Source of the DNA: Paraniabella hibiscisoli
GTDB lineage: Bacteria > Bacteroidota > Bacteroidia > Chitinophagales > Chitinophagaceae
DNA: 64,000 nucleotides
Reading direction: 5' to 3'
NCBI RefSeq assembly: GCF_022512515.1
Contig: NZ_JAKWBK010000001.1
Coordinates: 4,562,353 to 4,626,352, forward strand
Under the pieces are notes generated by a model. It saw nothing but the letters and a program-made list of their open reading frames with translations, made no database searches and had not been told where the DNA came from. The first letter of the stretch is position 1. Every line of letters begins with the position of its first letter. The translations under genes were made by a program, and so were the position numbers. This document shows positions 50,825-60,680 of this stretch, piece after piece.

Positions 50825-51995
50825 CTATCCCTCATCATCAAACAAATCTAATTGCCTGCTCTTCGGCGGCTTCACCTTACCAAAAACCGTCCTCCCCCAT
50901 ATTTCCAGGATTCCGCCCTTTCATGGGCGATCACCTCGTCAATACTGCCATCCGGAATAAAGTCTTCGGCCAGACGGTCCGTTATTTTTGATAGGGATTG
51001 TATCGCCTGCATTTTATCCTGCCGGCCCAGCTTGGCCCTTTGAATGGCCTGCTGTAAGGTGTCGATCGTTTCATCATACACTTTGGTAGGCACCGGGAAG
51101 GGGTGCCCATCCTTGCCGCCATGGGCAAAAGAAAAACGCGCCGGATCCTTAAACTGTGTGGGCTGACCATAGATCACCTCGCTCACCAGCGCCAGCGACT
51201 GTAAGGTTCTTGGGCCCAGGCCTTCCAGCAACAGCAACTCTTCAAAGTTCTGTACCTGCTTTTCCTGAGCCAGCCATAGCACCGCGCCCAGGCGCTTCAG
51301 GTCCACATCCTTCGCCCTTACATCGTGGTGACCGGGCATTACCAGGTGCCTCATCTTCACGATTTCCGGCAGCATCCGGTCCGGGTTTTCGGTGGCTACT
51401 TCCATCATAGCCGTTTTTAAAGGGCGTGCCAGTTGATCAGTCAGGTTGAGGATGGTGCCCTGGTTGGCCCCGTAAATGCTGGTATGCGGCGTTTCGGTAA
51501 ACGATTGTACGGATGGTGAGTGCCAATGATACCGCCGGGCCGTGGCGCTGCTGTCGCGCATGCCTTGCTGGATCACCGTCCACTGGCCCTCGTCGCTCAC
51601 AATGAAGTGGTGCTGGTACAGCTGAAAGCCATCCTGCACGGCCGTATTATCCACCTTGGCGCTTAGCTTGCTGTTGCGCACCAGGTCGGGCGCGTTCAGG
51701 CCGGTAGTTTCGGCAAAGCGGAGGATATCCTGAGGTGTGTTCCGCGAGTGGCGGCCCTTACCGCCGCAGATGCAGATGCCCAGCTCCCTGGCCAGCGGGT
51801 TGATGCTCCTTTTAAAGCCCCCATTACCGAAGTAGTAATGCCCGAAGAATGCCAGTCCATACCCATCACCGCGCCCAGGCTCTGGAACCAGAAGGGGTCG
51901 CTGAGCTTAGACAGCAGGGCGCTTTTACCCTGTCCGGCAATAATTTCTTCCACAATCGCCTTGCCCAATGCCGCCATGCGCGCTGCCAGCCAGGG
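50825..51995 (-). pseudogene. DUF763-family protein, main part, 5' end cut off by IS3 insertion
   Basis: DUF763 proteins are about 400 residues. This part holds ATPWLAARMAALGKAIVEEI, SDPFWFQSLGAVMGMDWHSSGITTSVMGAL, LYQHHFIVSD and the C-terminus GRTVFGKVKPPKSRQLDLFD. The frame is broken at several homopolymers (near 51800, 51690, 50910). The first 19 codons lie on the far side of the IS element (53280-53337) and reading across the excised element restores the expected VPPWLAARM. The gene is therefore naturally inactivated by the insertion, apart from the smaller read errors. DUF763 is of unknown function. Confidence 0.88.
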
Positions 51996-52063
51996 TGTAG
52001 CCTTCCGTGTTTTTAGGACAGTTGAAGATTAGACTTGAATAAGTTAATTTTAAACTGTCAGAT

Positions 52064-52369
52064 ATGAAAAAGCAAAGATTTAGCGAGACGCAAATAGCGT
52101 CGATTTTAAAGCAGTACGAAGGTGGCCGCGAGGCCCTGGAGCTGTGTCGGGAGCATGGCATAAGCAAAGCAACATTGTATAACTGGCGTAAGAAGTATGC
52201 CGGCATGGATTCCAGCCATATCAGAGAGCTCAAGGCTCTTCAGGACGAGAACCGCCGCCTTAAACAAATGTATGCAGAGTTGATGCTTGATCATCAGCTT
52301 GCCAAACACATTATCGAAAAAAGTTATAAAGCCCTGTCAAAAACGAGAGCTGGCGGAATCTGTAATTAA
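52064..52369 (+). CDS. IS3-family transposase OrfA (HTH)
   Basis: MKKQRFSETQIASILKQYEG, REALELCREHGISKATLYNWRKKY (helix-turn-helix) and a leucine-zipper-like stretch LKALQDENRRLKQMYAELML. As written the frame ends at 52369, but if the A run at 52317-52322 has lost one A (as many runs here have), OrfA ends KKL stop at about 52328, the normal length for the family. Confidence 0.92.
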   Translation: MKKQRFSETQIASILKQYEGGREALELCREHGISKATLYNWRKKYAGMDSSHIRELKALQDENRRLKQMYAELMLDHQLAKHIIEKSYKALSKTRAGGICN

Positions 52370-53252
52370 AGAACAATCCATTAGTGTTGGCAGGGCTTGC
52401 AGAGTAATTCATTTGCAACGCTCTCTTTGGTATTATCGAAGTGGTAAGGATGATAGCGCCATTATCGATAAGCTTAGTTCTTTGGCGGATCGTTTTCCAA
52501 CACGAGGTTTTGATAAGTACTATGCGATCATCCGCATTGAAGGAAACAAATGGGCCAGAAGCCGTGTGCTACGTGTGTATCGTGAGATGAACCTGTGCAG
52601 GCGCAGAAGGCATAAGAAAAGGCTTCCCTCACGAATCAAAGAACCGCTTCAAAAGCAATTACTGCCCAACCAAAGTTACAGTATGGACTTCATGTCTGAT
52701 AGCCTGGTGAGCGGTAGAAAATTGCGCATATTTAAGGTGGTGGATGACTGTACGAGAGAGTCACTTGCAGTATGGTGCGATTATTCTATCACCGGTCAGA
52801 AAGTAACTGAGATACTGGAGCAGATCACTGCAGAAAGAGGAAAGCCTCTTCAAGTAAGAGTAGACAATGGGCCAGAGTTCACCGGAAAAGCTTTTAGTGA
52901 ATGGTGCAGTGATCGATCAATAATTATTAAATACATACAACCCGGCAAGCCGATGCAAAATGCCTATATAGAAAGATTAAACAGAACATACAGAGAAGAT
53001 GTGCTAGATGCGTATTTGTTTGAATCATTAGAGGAACTCAGAATACTCAGCGATGAGTGGCAGCATGGCTACAACCACCTAATGCCGCATCAATCGTTAA
53101 ACAATCAAACGCCGGCAAAGGCCCATCAGTCGGCCCTGCCGGGGGCACTTCATTTAAAACATATGACTGAACGGCAACAGCAGAACCCTGATCAACCATT
53201 TAACCAACAATCATATATTTTAAATGAACAATCACCAATTTGTCTAACTTAG
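52287..53252 (+). CDS. IS3-family transposase OrfB (DDE integrase)
   Basis: Carries the rve integrase core: YSMDFMSDSL (first Asp), VRVDNGPEFTGKAF (second Asp) and MQNAYIERLNRTYREDVLD (catalytic Glu, 35 residues on). N-terminal HTH_21 part LSSLADRFPTRGFDKYYAII. It is normally made as an OrfAB fusion by -1 slippage at A-AAA-AAG. With one A restored in the run at 52317-52322 the heptamer and phase are exactly canonical. Confidence 0.93.
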   Translation: MIISLPNTLSKKVIKPCQKRELAESVIKEQSISVGRACRVIHLQRSLWYYRSGKDDSAIIDKLSSLADRFPTRGFDKYYAIIRIEGNKWARSRVLRVYREMNLCRRRRHKKRLPSRIKEPLQKQLLPNQSYSMDFMSDSLVSGRKLRIFKVVDDCTRESLAVWCDYSITGQKVTEILEQITAERGKPLQVRVDNGPEFTGKAFSEWCSDRSIIIKYIQPGKPMQNAYIERLNRTYREDVLDAYLFESLEELRILSDEWQHGYNHLMPHQSLNNQTPAKAHQSALPGALHLKHMTERQQQNPDQPFNQQSYILNEQSPICLT

Positions 53253-53279
53253 ACCTGTCCTAAAAATGATAAGGCTTCA

Positions 53280-53337
53280 AGGGCGGCACCTGGCCGTTAT
53301 GTAGGGGTAAGTCTGCACTGCCGGATCGCTGCATCAT
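53280..53337 (-). pseudogene. DUF763 5' fragment beyond the IS3 element
   Basis: ATG at 53337 (or 53334) gives MMQRSGSADLPLHNGQVPP, the conserved DUF763 N-terminus, ending at the IS junction. Confidence 0.88.
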
Positions 53338-53706
53338 ATACTAACAAAATTAGCATTTAAATTTGATGTGCCTCATTGATTCAAAAAAGCGGGTACCAGG
53401 GGCAGCCGGCGAGGGGAGCGGCAGTACTTTTATTTTTATTTTTCTTTGAGGGCGTACCCCGGTATGGGGCCGATGGGGCAAAAGTGCAGCAAGGTACACC
53501 TTATAGCCTTCGCGAATGTAATAAAGCGCTGCTCCCAAACCCCATACCGGGGCCGGGCTATCCGCTTGTAGTCCTCGCCCCGGCTAAGGGCCGTGGCTGT
53601 GGGCTACCGCTGCTATCCCTCACGCGGGGAAACATTATCACACACACAAGTTTAGCAGAAAAAACATACTAAAAGTTACTTTTGTAGAATTAACTTGTGA
53701 ACCAGG
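53338..53706. repeat. Intergenic region with G+C-rich palindromic repeat
   Basis: About 370 bp without a gene. CCCCGGTATGGGG (near 53457) and its complement CCCCATACCGGGG (near 53553) can pair; the rest (GGGCTATCCGCTTGTAGTCC, CCGTGGCTGTGGGCTACCGC) is homologous to the complement of 48900-49030. Confidence 0.6.
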
Positions 53707-54123
53707 ATGGCAGACGTACATGATAAAGCAACGCGAAGTTATAATATGAGCCAGGTTAAGGGCAAAGATACCAAACCTGAAATGTTGGTTCGCAAATTCC
53801 TTTTCGCACAAGGCTTCCGTTATAGATTACATGATAAAAAATTGCCCGGAAAGCCGGATATTGTTTTGCCTAAATATAAAACTGTAATCTTCGTTCACGG
53901 TTGTTTTTGGCATGGACATGAAGATTGTAAATATGCTGCGCTTCCTCAGACTAAAACAGAATGGTGGTTTAATAAAATTAACGGCAATATTAGCAACGAT
54001 TGTAAAGCGATAAATACCCTTGAAGCAAGAGGGTGGAAAGTGTTAGTTATTTGGGGTTGTAGCCTTAAAAAGGCAAAATTGCAAGAGACGCTTCAGGACA
54101 TTGTATTTCAGCTTAGAAGTTAA
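53707..54123 (+). CDS. vsr: Very short patch repair endonuclease
   Basis: 138 residues. DKATRSYNMSQVKGKDTKPEMLVRKFLFAQGFRYRLHDKKLPGKPDIVLPKYKTVIFVHGCFWHGH is the Vsr signature, with the catalytic Asp in KPDIVL and the Zn/active-site His and Cys in FVHGCFWHGHEDC. Vsr nicks DNA at T:G mismatches made by deamination of 5-methylcytosine, so it normally accompanies a Dcm-type methyltransferase. One is found 7 kb away on the other strand, with an IS481-like element and the rest of the cluster in between. Confidence 0.95.
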   Translation: MADVHDKATRSYNMSQVKGKDTKPEMLVRKFLFAQGFRYRLHDKKLPGKPDIVLPKYKTVIFVHGCFWHGHEDCKYAALPQTKTEWWFNKINGNISNDCKAINTLEARGWKVLVIWGCSLKKAKLQETLQDIVFQLRS

Positions 54124-54139
54124 AAATTTTGTAATAGTT

Positions 54140-55323
54140 AGTACTTGATCGTACAGTCAGGGGCTAATTTTTAAATTTTCAAAAGGGATACAGATTAAAT
54201 TAATTAGGCTGCTGGACTCACTTGATCCAGCAGTTTTTGTTTGGCTAAGGTAAGCGATTCTTTAAAAGTTTGCAGTGGAGTTTTACCAAAGCAAAATCTG
54301 CCACTGTGAGGTCGCTCATTGTTGTAATGGTCCAGCCACTCGTCCAGATCATTTTGTAAAGTTTGAAGATCCTGGTAGAGCTTTCTTCGGAAGGCGATTG
54401 CATAGAACTCATCCTGCATGGTACGGTGTAAGCGTTCGCAAATTCCATTACTTTGGGGATGGCGCACTTTCGTTTTGCTGTGATCTATACCTTCAATCTG
54501 TAGATATAATTCATACTCATGATTTTCGGGTCTTCCGTTAAACTCAGTTCCTCTATCAGTAAGTATTCTGAGCATTGGTATTTCATGTTCGTCAAAGAAT
54601 GGAAGAACTTTATCATTGAGAATATCTGCCGATGTAATAGCATGTTTGCTTGTATAAAGCTTAGCAAAAGCTACCCGGCTATAGGTGTCAATGAAGGTTT
54701 GTTGATAAATCCTACCTACACCTTTAATTGTGCCAACATAATAGGTGTCCTGGGAACCTAGATAACCAGGATGCTCCGTTTCAATTTCCCCATGGGCTTC
54801 TTGCTTTTCTTTTTCCGTTCCATCGCTATAACCTGGGCTTCCGTAAGGATCAAACCGTCCTGAGCTACGCGAGCCTCCAGAGCCTTGAGACGTTTTTCAA
54901 AAATCTCCAGATCATGCCGTTGCCACACACAACGAACGCCAGCTGCTGAAATAAAAATACCCTGCTTGCGAAGTTCATTGAAGCTCTGGATTGGCCATAG
55001 GCTGGAAAATCGAATGCCATTTTAACAACAGCATTCTCAACTGCTGGGTCTACACGATTTTTGGGAATGGGTTTACGGCGACTTATTTCTCTGAGAGCCT
55101 CTTCTCCTCCAGTCTCATAGAGTTGTTTAAGACGGTAAAAACTGTCACGGCTAGTACCCATTAATTTACAGGCACGAGTCACATTGTTCAATTGTTCGGC
55201 TAAATTGAGTAAGCCAACTCTGGATTTGATTAACTTAGTTGCAGAATTCATAATCTGACTTTTGGGGGTTATTAATTTAGTTTGTCGTTACTCTAAATTA
55301 ACCCCAACTGTCAGATTAAGTCT
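54140..55323 (-). mobile_element. IS481-like insertion sequence
   Basis: Imperfect inverted ends: left AGTACTTGATCGTACAGTCA followed by GGGGCTAATTT, right-end complement AGACTTAATCTGACAGTTGG followed by GGTTAATTT. Encloses one broken DDE transposase gene on the minus strand. The right tip touches the stop codon of the HNH gene at 55323. A target duplication could not be identified. It sits between vsr and the methyltransferase operon. Confidence 0.75.
54204..55251 (-). CDS. IS481-family transposase (frameshifted)
   Basis: Starts at 55251 with an N-terminal helix-turn-helix (LNNVTRACKLMGTSRDSFYRLKQLYETGGEEAL), then breaks near 54975 and again near 54800-54580. The integrase core is seen in IDTYSRVAFAKLY, RILTDRGTEFNGRPENHEYEL and RHPQSNGICERLHRTMQDEF (Asp, Asp, Glu). 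About 350 residues when joined. Breaks may be base-calling errors or real decay. Confidence 0.85.
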
Positions 55324-56096
55324 TAACTTCTACAAGTTATTCTTCTTTCCTCTACAATTCCCTTCAATTCCTCAATACTAAATATGGGTTTTCTTTTGTG
55401 GATTATGGAATGACAATTAGGACAGACTGGAATTAAATCTTGCTCGGGATTAAATACATATTCCTTTCCAATAGAAGATATAGGAATTATATGATGTACA
55501 TGAATATATCCTTTCCCAATATCGCCATATATTAAATAGAAGTCGAATTGGCAAACCTTACACAATGCACCATGATATGCTATACACATTCTTCTTGCCA
55601 GCGGATTACGCTCATACTTATTTACTGAAATTTTCGAAGTGGTACCTTCTCGCAAATGTGTATTTTTGGACAGCCCAGAGTAAGTAGGTTCTTCTAATAA
55701 ATTATATGGATAATTTTCAAATTTCCAAACAACTTTAACCGGCGTTGTATTTTGGTATTCTTTTGCAACTACATTTCCTTCAAATACAAAGGGTGCCTTA
55801 TCTTCTGTACGTGTAAACAAGAATATTTTCTGCTCTTCGGCAGGATGAAGCATTGCATCTATTTGGGGTTGTTTTAAATGGGATGTTGTAGCACCTTCCC
55901 ATACAAACAAGTCTCCATCCCAATAGTTATTGTAGTCATGGCCCGTTCTACCAGGAATGCCTACATTGGAGAAAATGAAATAATTTCCTTCATATTCTCT
56001 GTACCCTTTATCCCAGGCACCTCTTTGTCTTTCTGGAGGTACATCAAGAATCTTGTAGATATCCCGTTTGGTATATTTATTACCTATTTCAAACAT
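55323..56096 (-). CDS. HNH endonuclease with N-terminal recognition-like domain
   Basis: 257 residues, intact. The C-terminal HNH site is CKVCQFDFYLIYG ... HVHHIIPISSIG ... NPEQDLIPVCPNCHSIIHKR (HH, N, H with two Cys pairs for zinc). The N-terminal part (YTKRDIYKILDVPPERQRGAWDKGYREYEGNYFIFSNVGIPGRTGHDYNNYWDGDLFVWEG, then GNVVAKEYQNTTPVKVVWKF) resembles the DUF3427-like/SRA-type domains fused to HNH in restriction enzymes that read modified DNA. It starts 2 bp after the receiver-like gene and is the last gene of the methyltransferase operon. Its stop codon lies at the tip of the IS481-like element, so the C-terminus could have been trimmed. Confidence 0.85.
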   Translation of the reverse strand: MFEIGNKYTKRDIYKILDVPPERQRGAWDKGYREYEGNYFIFSNVGIPGRTGHDYNNYWDGDLFVWEGATTSHLKQPQIDAMLHPAEEQKIFLFTRTEDKAPFVFEGNVVAKEYQNTTPVKVVWKFENYPYNLLEEPTYSGLSKNTHLREGTTSKISVNKYERNPLARRMCIAYHGALCKVCQFDFYLIYGDIGKGYIHVHHIIPISSIGKEYVFNPEQDLIPVCPNCHSIIHKRKPIFSIEELKGIVEERRITCRS

Positions 56097-56098
56097 GA

Positions 56099-57780
56099 CT
56101 AAATCTTCACAAAATCAACGCCTACTCTTGAAGGGTGACCGAATGCATGGTTCGCTATCCTTTGAGCATAATCATTGCGTAATGTAGTTATATACTTAAC
56201 ATCAAAATAATTAAGATTTTGATCAATTTGTTCTTTAGTAAACTTATTAGTTATATCCCAAATTCTGATTTTGTTATCTATAAGCTTGTTTCTTTCGACG
56301 TTGTAAACTTTAGGTTTAATATAAAAGGGTTTATAAAGAAAAGACTTGTAAGCTCTTAATTCTGCCTCTAGCTTTCTATTATAAAATTGCTCATCTGTTT
56401 CTCCGTCCTGTTTTTTAATTTTCCCCTTCTTTACAATCTCTGCATCCCCCATTGTACTACTTTATTGTTAGGCAGAAAACTCAGAAATGCAGTGTCGCCT
56501 AATCGCAATGCAGTTTCCACATCCGGAAACTCTTTACCTTTTGCAAAGTAAAAATTTGATTCAATTTTGTTTGGGTAATAACAATCACACAAAGCTGTTA
56601 TGCATAGATAATAGTCTTCCTGAGCCTTGAAAAACATCTCCGAAATTTAAATTTGGTATATCTTCCGAATTTAAACTTTTTACAGAAACAGCATTGTAAA
56701 AGACGTTCAACTGAAATAAGTCTTCAACTGTCGGTGCTTTTTTTTCTAATTCTACACTTTTAAAGTTTAAAAAGTCTTCTTTCAATAATTCTAGTTTTGC
56801 CGTTCTTAATTTTAGAGTTGCTTGCTCTAACAAAAGTTTCTTGACAATAATTCCAAATGTTTTATCATCCTTAATATGATTTCTGAATTGAAAAAGTGCT
56901 TCTGTGGAAGATTTTAAAATTGTTTCATCAATAAAGCGTTCATTTTTGTTAAATACGGATTGCATTTCCAGTCCTAGCAATTGAAAAAAACTGCTTTTAT
57001 TCTTTATTACCTGATCTGATATCCTTCTAATTAAATGACTATAGTCGGAATCGCCTTCTTCCTTTTTTATAGCCAGAACAAAAGTATTATTTATAATAAA
57101 AGAATCTTCTCCTGAATAAATTACTTCGTGGTTAATATAATTTTCTTTTTGAAAAAGTACTTTTCGTAGTCAAGAGAAATGTTAATTAGATCAAGTACTA
57201 TGTTTTTCGACTTATCTCTAAACCTTTCAATAGGAAATTCATCTAAGACTATCTGATTATCTTCAAAAAATGAATCAATACTATTGCTAGGGTTTCTCTG
57301 AAATTCTGCAATTTCTTCTATTGTTACATGAGCATAGGTATTCTTTATATTTTCAATTTCGTCTTTTTGCAAACCAGAAAAGTATGCTGTTAAATAGAGA
57401 GGTATCTTATCAAAATTTGCCGCCCTTGAGTAAATGCAGCAAAAATTAATGTATGGCGCTTCTATGGATTTCGCAAGTAGTTCTAATGAATATTGTTGTC
57501 CATCATTGTCATTCAGCTCCCAATCTAATAGTATCAAATCTTTTCCTGTAAACAAATAATTTATCAAAGAATTATCTGTTATCTGCTCTTTTTGAAACTT
57601 ATGAACTAGCAGGCTTTTTCCATTCTCTTTGAATGTTTTAAACAATGCCCCCGATAATTTTTCTTCTACTACACCTGTGTCAATCGGGGTTCCGGAATAA
57701 AAATCTTTAGCTTTATCATCAATAAAAACAGCAGAATTTATAGATGAATTTAATATGGCAAATGCTTTATCACTATACAT
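56099..57780 (-). CDS. Receiver-like protein of defence operon (frameshifted)
   Basis: About 560 residues when breaks near 57160, 56630 and 56455 are joined. ATG 57780 overlaps the stop of the ATPase gene by 8 bp (a TTG three codons earlier is also possible). The N-terminal 130 residues look like a response-regulator receiver: SAVFIDDKAKDFYS (acidic pair after strand 1), KDLILLDWELNDNDGQQYSLELLAKS (phospho-acceptor Asp after strand 3) and NFCCIYSRA (strand 4, Ser). The rest is long, helical and has no DNA-binding domain I can recognise. It follows a histidine-kinase-like ATPase, so the two could form a signalling pair. Confidence 0.65.
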
Positions 57781-60680
57781 TTCCTTCAATAGTTTGGTTT
57801 ATCACGAAGCATGCTCCGTTTAAAGAGTTATAGGTTTTATCATTAGTTGCATAAATATCCAGGCCGGCTTCGTTTAAACTTTGTTTCGATAAATAAAGTC
57901 CGATACCTCTGCCGTTAGGACGTTGAGAATAGAAAAGGTCACATATTTTATCAAGTCTATAATCGGGTATCTTTTCTCCCGAATTAGCAATAACGATTTC
58001 CTTACTATCAGGCAAATAATCAAGCTTAATGATGCGTTGTTCTTTATTGCGCATCCAATAAATTGCGTTATTGATAATGTTTATAAATACGGTGTGAATT
58101 ACAGGTTCTTTAATACTGATAGAATGGTTTTTGAAATCGTCAGATACTTCAAATTGTATATCGTATTCTTTTATTTGATTTTCAAAAAATCAAGTAAGTA
58201 ATTATAAATAGTGTTTCCCGCAATATCTTTTACCAATGCGCCGGATATCCGATATAAAGGTGATAATAGTGCATATTTATCTTCTAATTGTTTAAAATTT
58301 CTTTCTAAAAAATTAAACTCTGAAATCGAATTGACCTCATTATTTTCACGTAACACGCCTAATTGATTATTTATTTTTGCGTACAGCTGGTTAAACTCAT
58401 GGTCAATAATTTCAACAGCAATACCCAATTGAGCTGTATCTCTTGTTTGTTCCCATTGATATTTCATTTGCTCATACTGTGCTTTTTATAAGCACCTTGA
58501 ACTTGCTCTTCATCAATATCAAAGGATAATCGCTTAATATGTTCTACCAGCGGAAACAATGTTTTTTCCGCTTCTGCTAGTAGTGTGCTGTACAGGTTTT
58601 CTACCTCATTGGTGAATTGGCCCACCTGCTCTTTAGAGACTATAGTATTAAGCGTTTTTTCTTTATTTTCAGAAAGTGAGTTACTTAGACGTTTTGCCCG
58701 TTCTCTGTAATCCTTCATTAAAGAATCAGATTTTTCATCTAGCTGTTGCCGGTATTCATTAAGTGATTTTTCCAGGGCTGAAATATACCCGTTATATTTT
58801 TGGTAAAATCGATCTTTAAATCCCTGATCTCCAGTTTGTCCTGCGCCTTTTTATTTAATGCTTCTCTTCGGGGGTTACCAATTCAATATAATTATTAAGG
58901 CGGCTTTCAAATTTATACAATCGTTCTTTTTGGGTCTCCGTAGGTTTATATCGCTTAGGAACTTTCGGGACCAAACCTTTAAACTCTAAATCTAGTTTTT
59001 GAATTTCGTCCAAAATATCTTCAACCTCCGAGTAGGTGATATTAATGTTATTCAGTTTTTCATCCAGTGTAGTCAGCAGGTGTTCATATTTTGTTTGATG
59101 TTCTTCTAACCTTTGCGGATAACTGGTCAATGATTTGGTAAATGCAATTTTTTCCGCCTTTTCTCTGGCTTTATCGGCTTGTAAAGCCTCATTTTGAGCG
59201 TTAATTTGTTTCTTCTTATCCAGAAAAAGTGATTCTTTGGCTTCAGTAGCAAAATAGTCTTGCGCTAGTGTTACAAAAAAACCAATAACATCATTTACGA
59301 AAGATTGATACTGGGTATTGGCAATTAAACCTTCGCGACTTGATTTATCTATTAGCTTTGGATTTTTATCTCTTTCGAGTCCAAGGTAGCCAAACATTCT
59401 TCTGTAGGAAAAATAATAAGTTCCCGCCCTTTTGGATCGCCTCTCTTCAAAATTTAGAAAATCTGCATTGTACCTCCCATAAGGCAGCACTCTAAATTCA
59501 TCTCTATAAATATATAATCCACCATATAAAGTGGCTTTTGCTTTTAACCCTGCGAACTGTTGCTCTGTAAGAAGTGATGATTTTTCTTCACCTTGAGAGT
59601 AGCCTAATTCAATAGGAATTTCACCGTAGAAGGACGATGATTTTCTTTGCCTCGGGTTCAAATAATCGTAATCTATGATTTGGTCATAAATTCTTATTTG
59701 TCCTTTAAACCCTCCCTTGCCATCAAATTTCCCATTTATAAAAACATCTGCTAAGTCAAAATCGCTTCTCGTGAAAAAATTGCCAGATGAAGTAAGTAAA
59801 TCATATTGTTCAGATTCAGTGTGAATATTTATAATAGTAGAAATGTGTATTGTTTTCTCTTTAAACGGATTTGTAAAGCCTGATAAACTGGTGAGCACAA
59901 ACATTTTTTCATCTCTATTATCATCATCTTTTTCTGAAAGCTCTATGATTTGATTAATAGGGTCAAAAATCAAGAACATAGTTCCGTGTGCGTCATCTGA
60001 GTGAAAAAAGAAGATATATGGTTTAAAACAGGTTCTTCTAATATTGTATTTTTCGTCTCTGAAATAATAACCGATTTTAAATCTATTTGTTTGTCTTCCC
60101 AAATCGGGTTACCATCTGCGTCAGACTCTTTATCAAAGTTTGACAAAAACATCCGCTTCAATTTAGAAAATGCTGTTTCTAATAACTCGATATTTTCGAC
60201 AGATTGAATAGGAATAACAATGTCGTCCAGAAATAAATTATAATTTTCTAACAACCTCCAATCAAAATATACTGCTTGCAAAGGATAGCCCATTTTCTTA
60301 GTCAGCATCAGCATAGGGTTGCCTAAATAGGCTACAGACAAGCGTCCTATACCTTTTTCGCCTGCTTTAATACGGGGCTTTTTCCACAGCGTATCTTCAG
60401 ACTCCTGCTCCAGTTCCGCCCTGGACTTTGAGTCTGTTCCCAGCACCAGCCATTTATCTAAGATATCCGTGTCGGACATTCCTTTACCGTCATCAGAAAT
60501 GGCGAAGTAAGTTTTTGAAAGTCCTTTGTAACCTTCTTTGTATAAATCAGCTCTCAGGCTATCGGCATAAGCATCATAACCGTTTTTCCATAATTCTGTA
60601 ATGGCAGTAGGTAAATCGGCAATTTGTCCTTTTCCCAATAAATCAACAGCCCGGGCTTTCGTTCTAAATTGCATTTGCAT
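57773..60680 (-). CDS. Dual GHKL ATPase: MORC-like N-terminus, coiled coil, histidine-kinase-like C-terminus (frameshifted)
   Basis: Reassembled as one protein of about 970 residues from ATG 60680 (MQMQFRTKARAVDLLGKGQI). N-terminal GHKL ATPase: LPTAITELWKNGYDAYADS (Glu/Asn Mg motif), AISDDGKGMSDTDI (DxGxG) and RIKAGEKGIGRLSVAYLG (lid), as in MORC-type ATPases. After about 400 residues a coiled coil begins (QNEALQADKAREKAEKIAF ... EERAKRLSN). The apparent stop at 58855 disappears if one G is restored (EEALNKKAQDKLEI continues). Then IAVEIIDHEFNQLYAKINNQL resembles a dimerisation/H-box helix, followed by INIINNAIYWM (N-box), IANSGEKIP (D/N-box), and NGRGIGLYLSKQSLNEAG (G-box). Breaks lie near 60000, 58855, 58790, 58480 and 58185. 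Confidence 0.75.

Larger units (their letters stand above)
51996..53279 (+). mobile_element. Complete IS3-family insertion sequence (1,284 bp)
   Basis: Ends are imperfect inverted repeats beginning TG and ending CA: left TGTAGCCTTCCGTGTTTTTA..., right end complement TGAAGCCTTATCATTTTTAG..., both continuing GGACAG. Two overlapping transposase frames lie inside, a 4-bp target duplication flanks it, and it interrupts DUF763. The ends, duplication and gene layout are those of IS3-family elements (subgroup not resolved). Confidence 0.93.
51992..53283. repeat. 4-bp target-site duplication of IS3 element
   Basis: AGGG at 51992-51995 and AGGG at 53280-53283 directly flank the element. Removing the element with one copy restores the DUF763 reading frame. 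Confidence 0.85.

Noticed and set aside
54204..55323. Transposase as part of the defence operon
   Set aside because: It has its own inverted ends and an IS481-type integrase core, so it is an inserted element.
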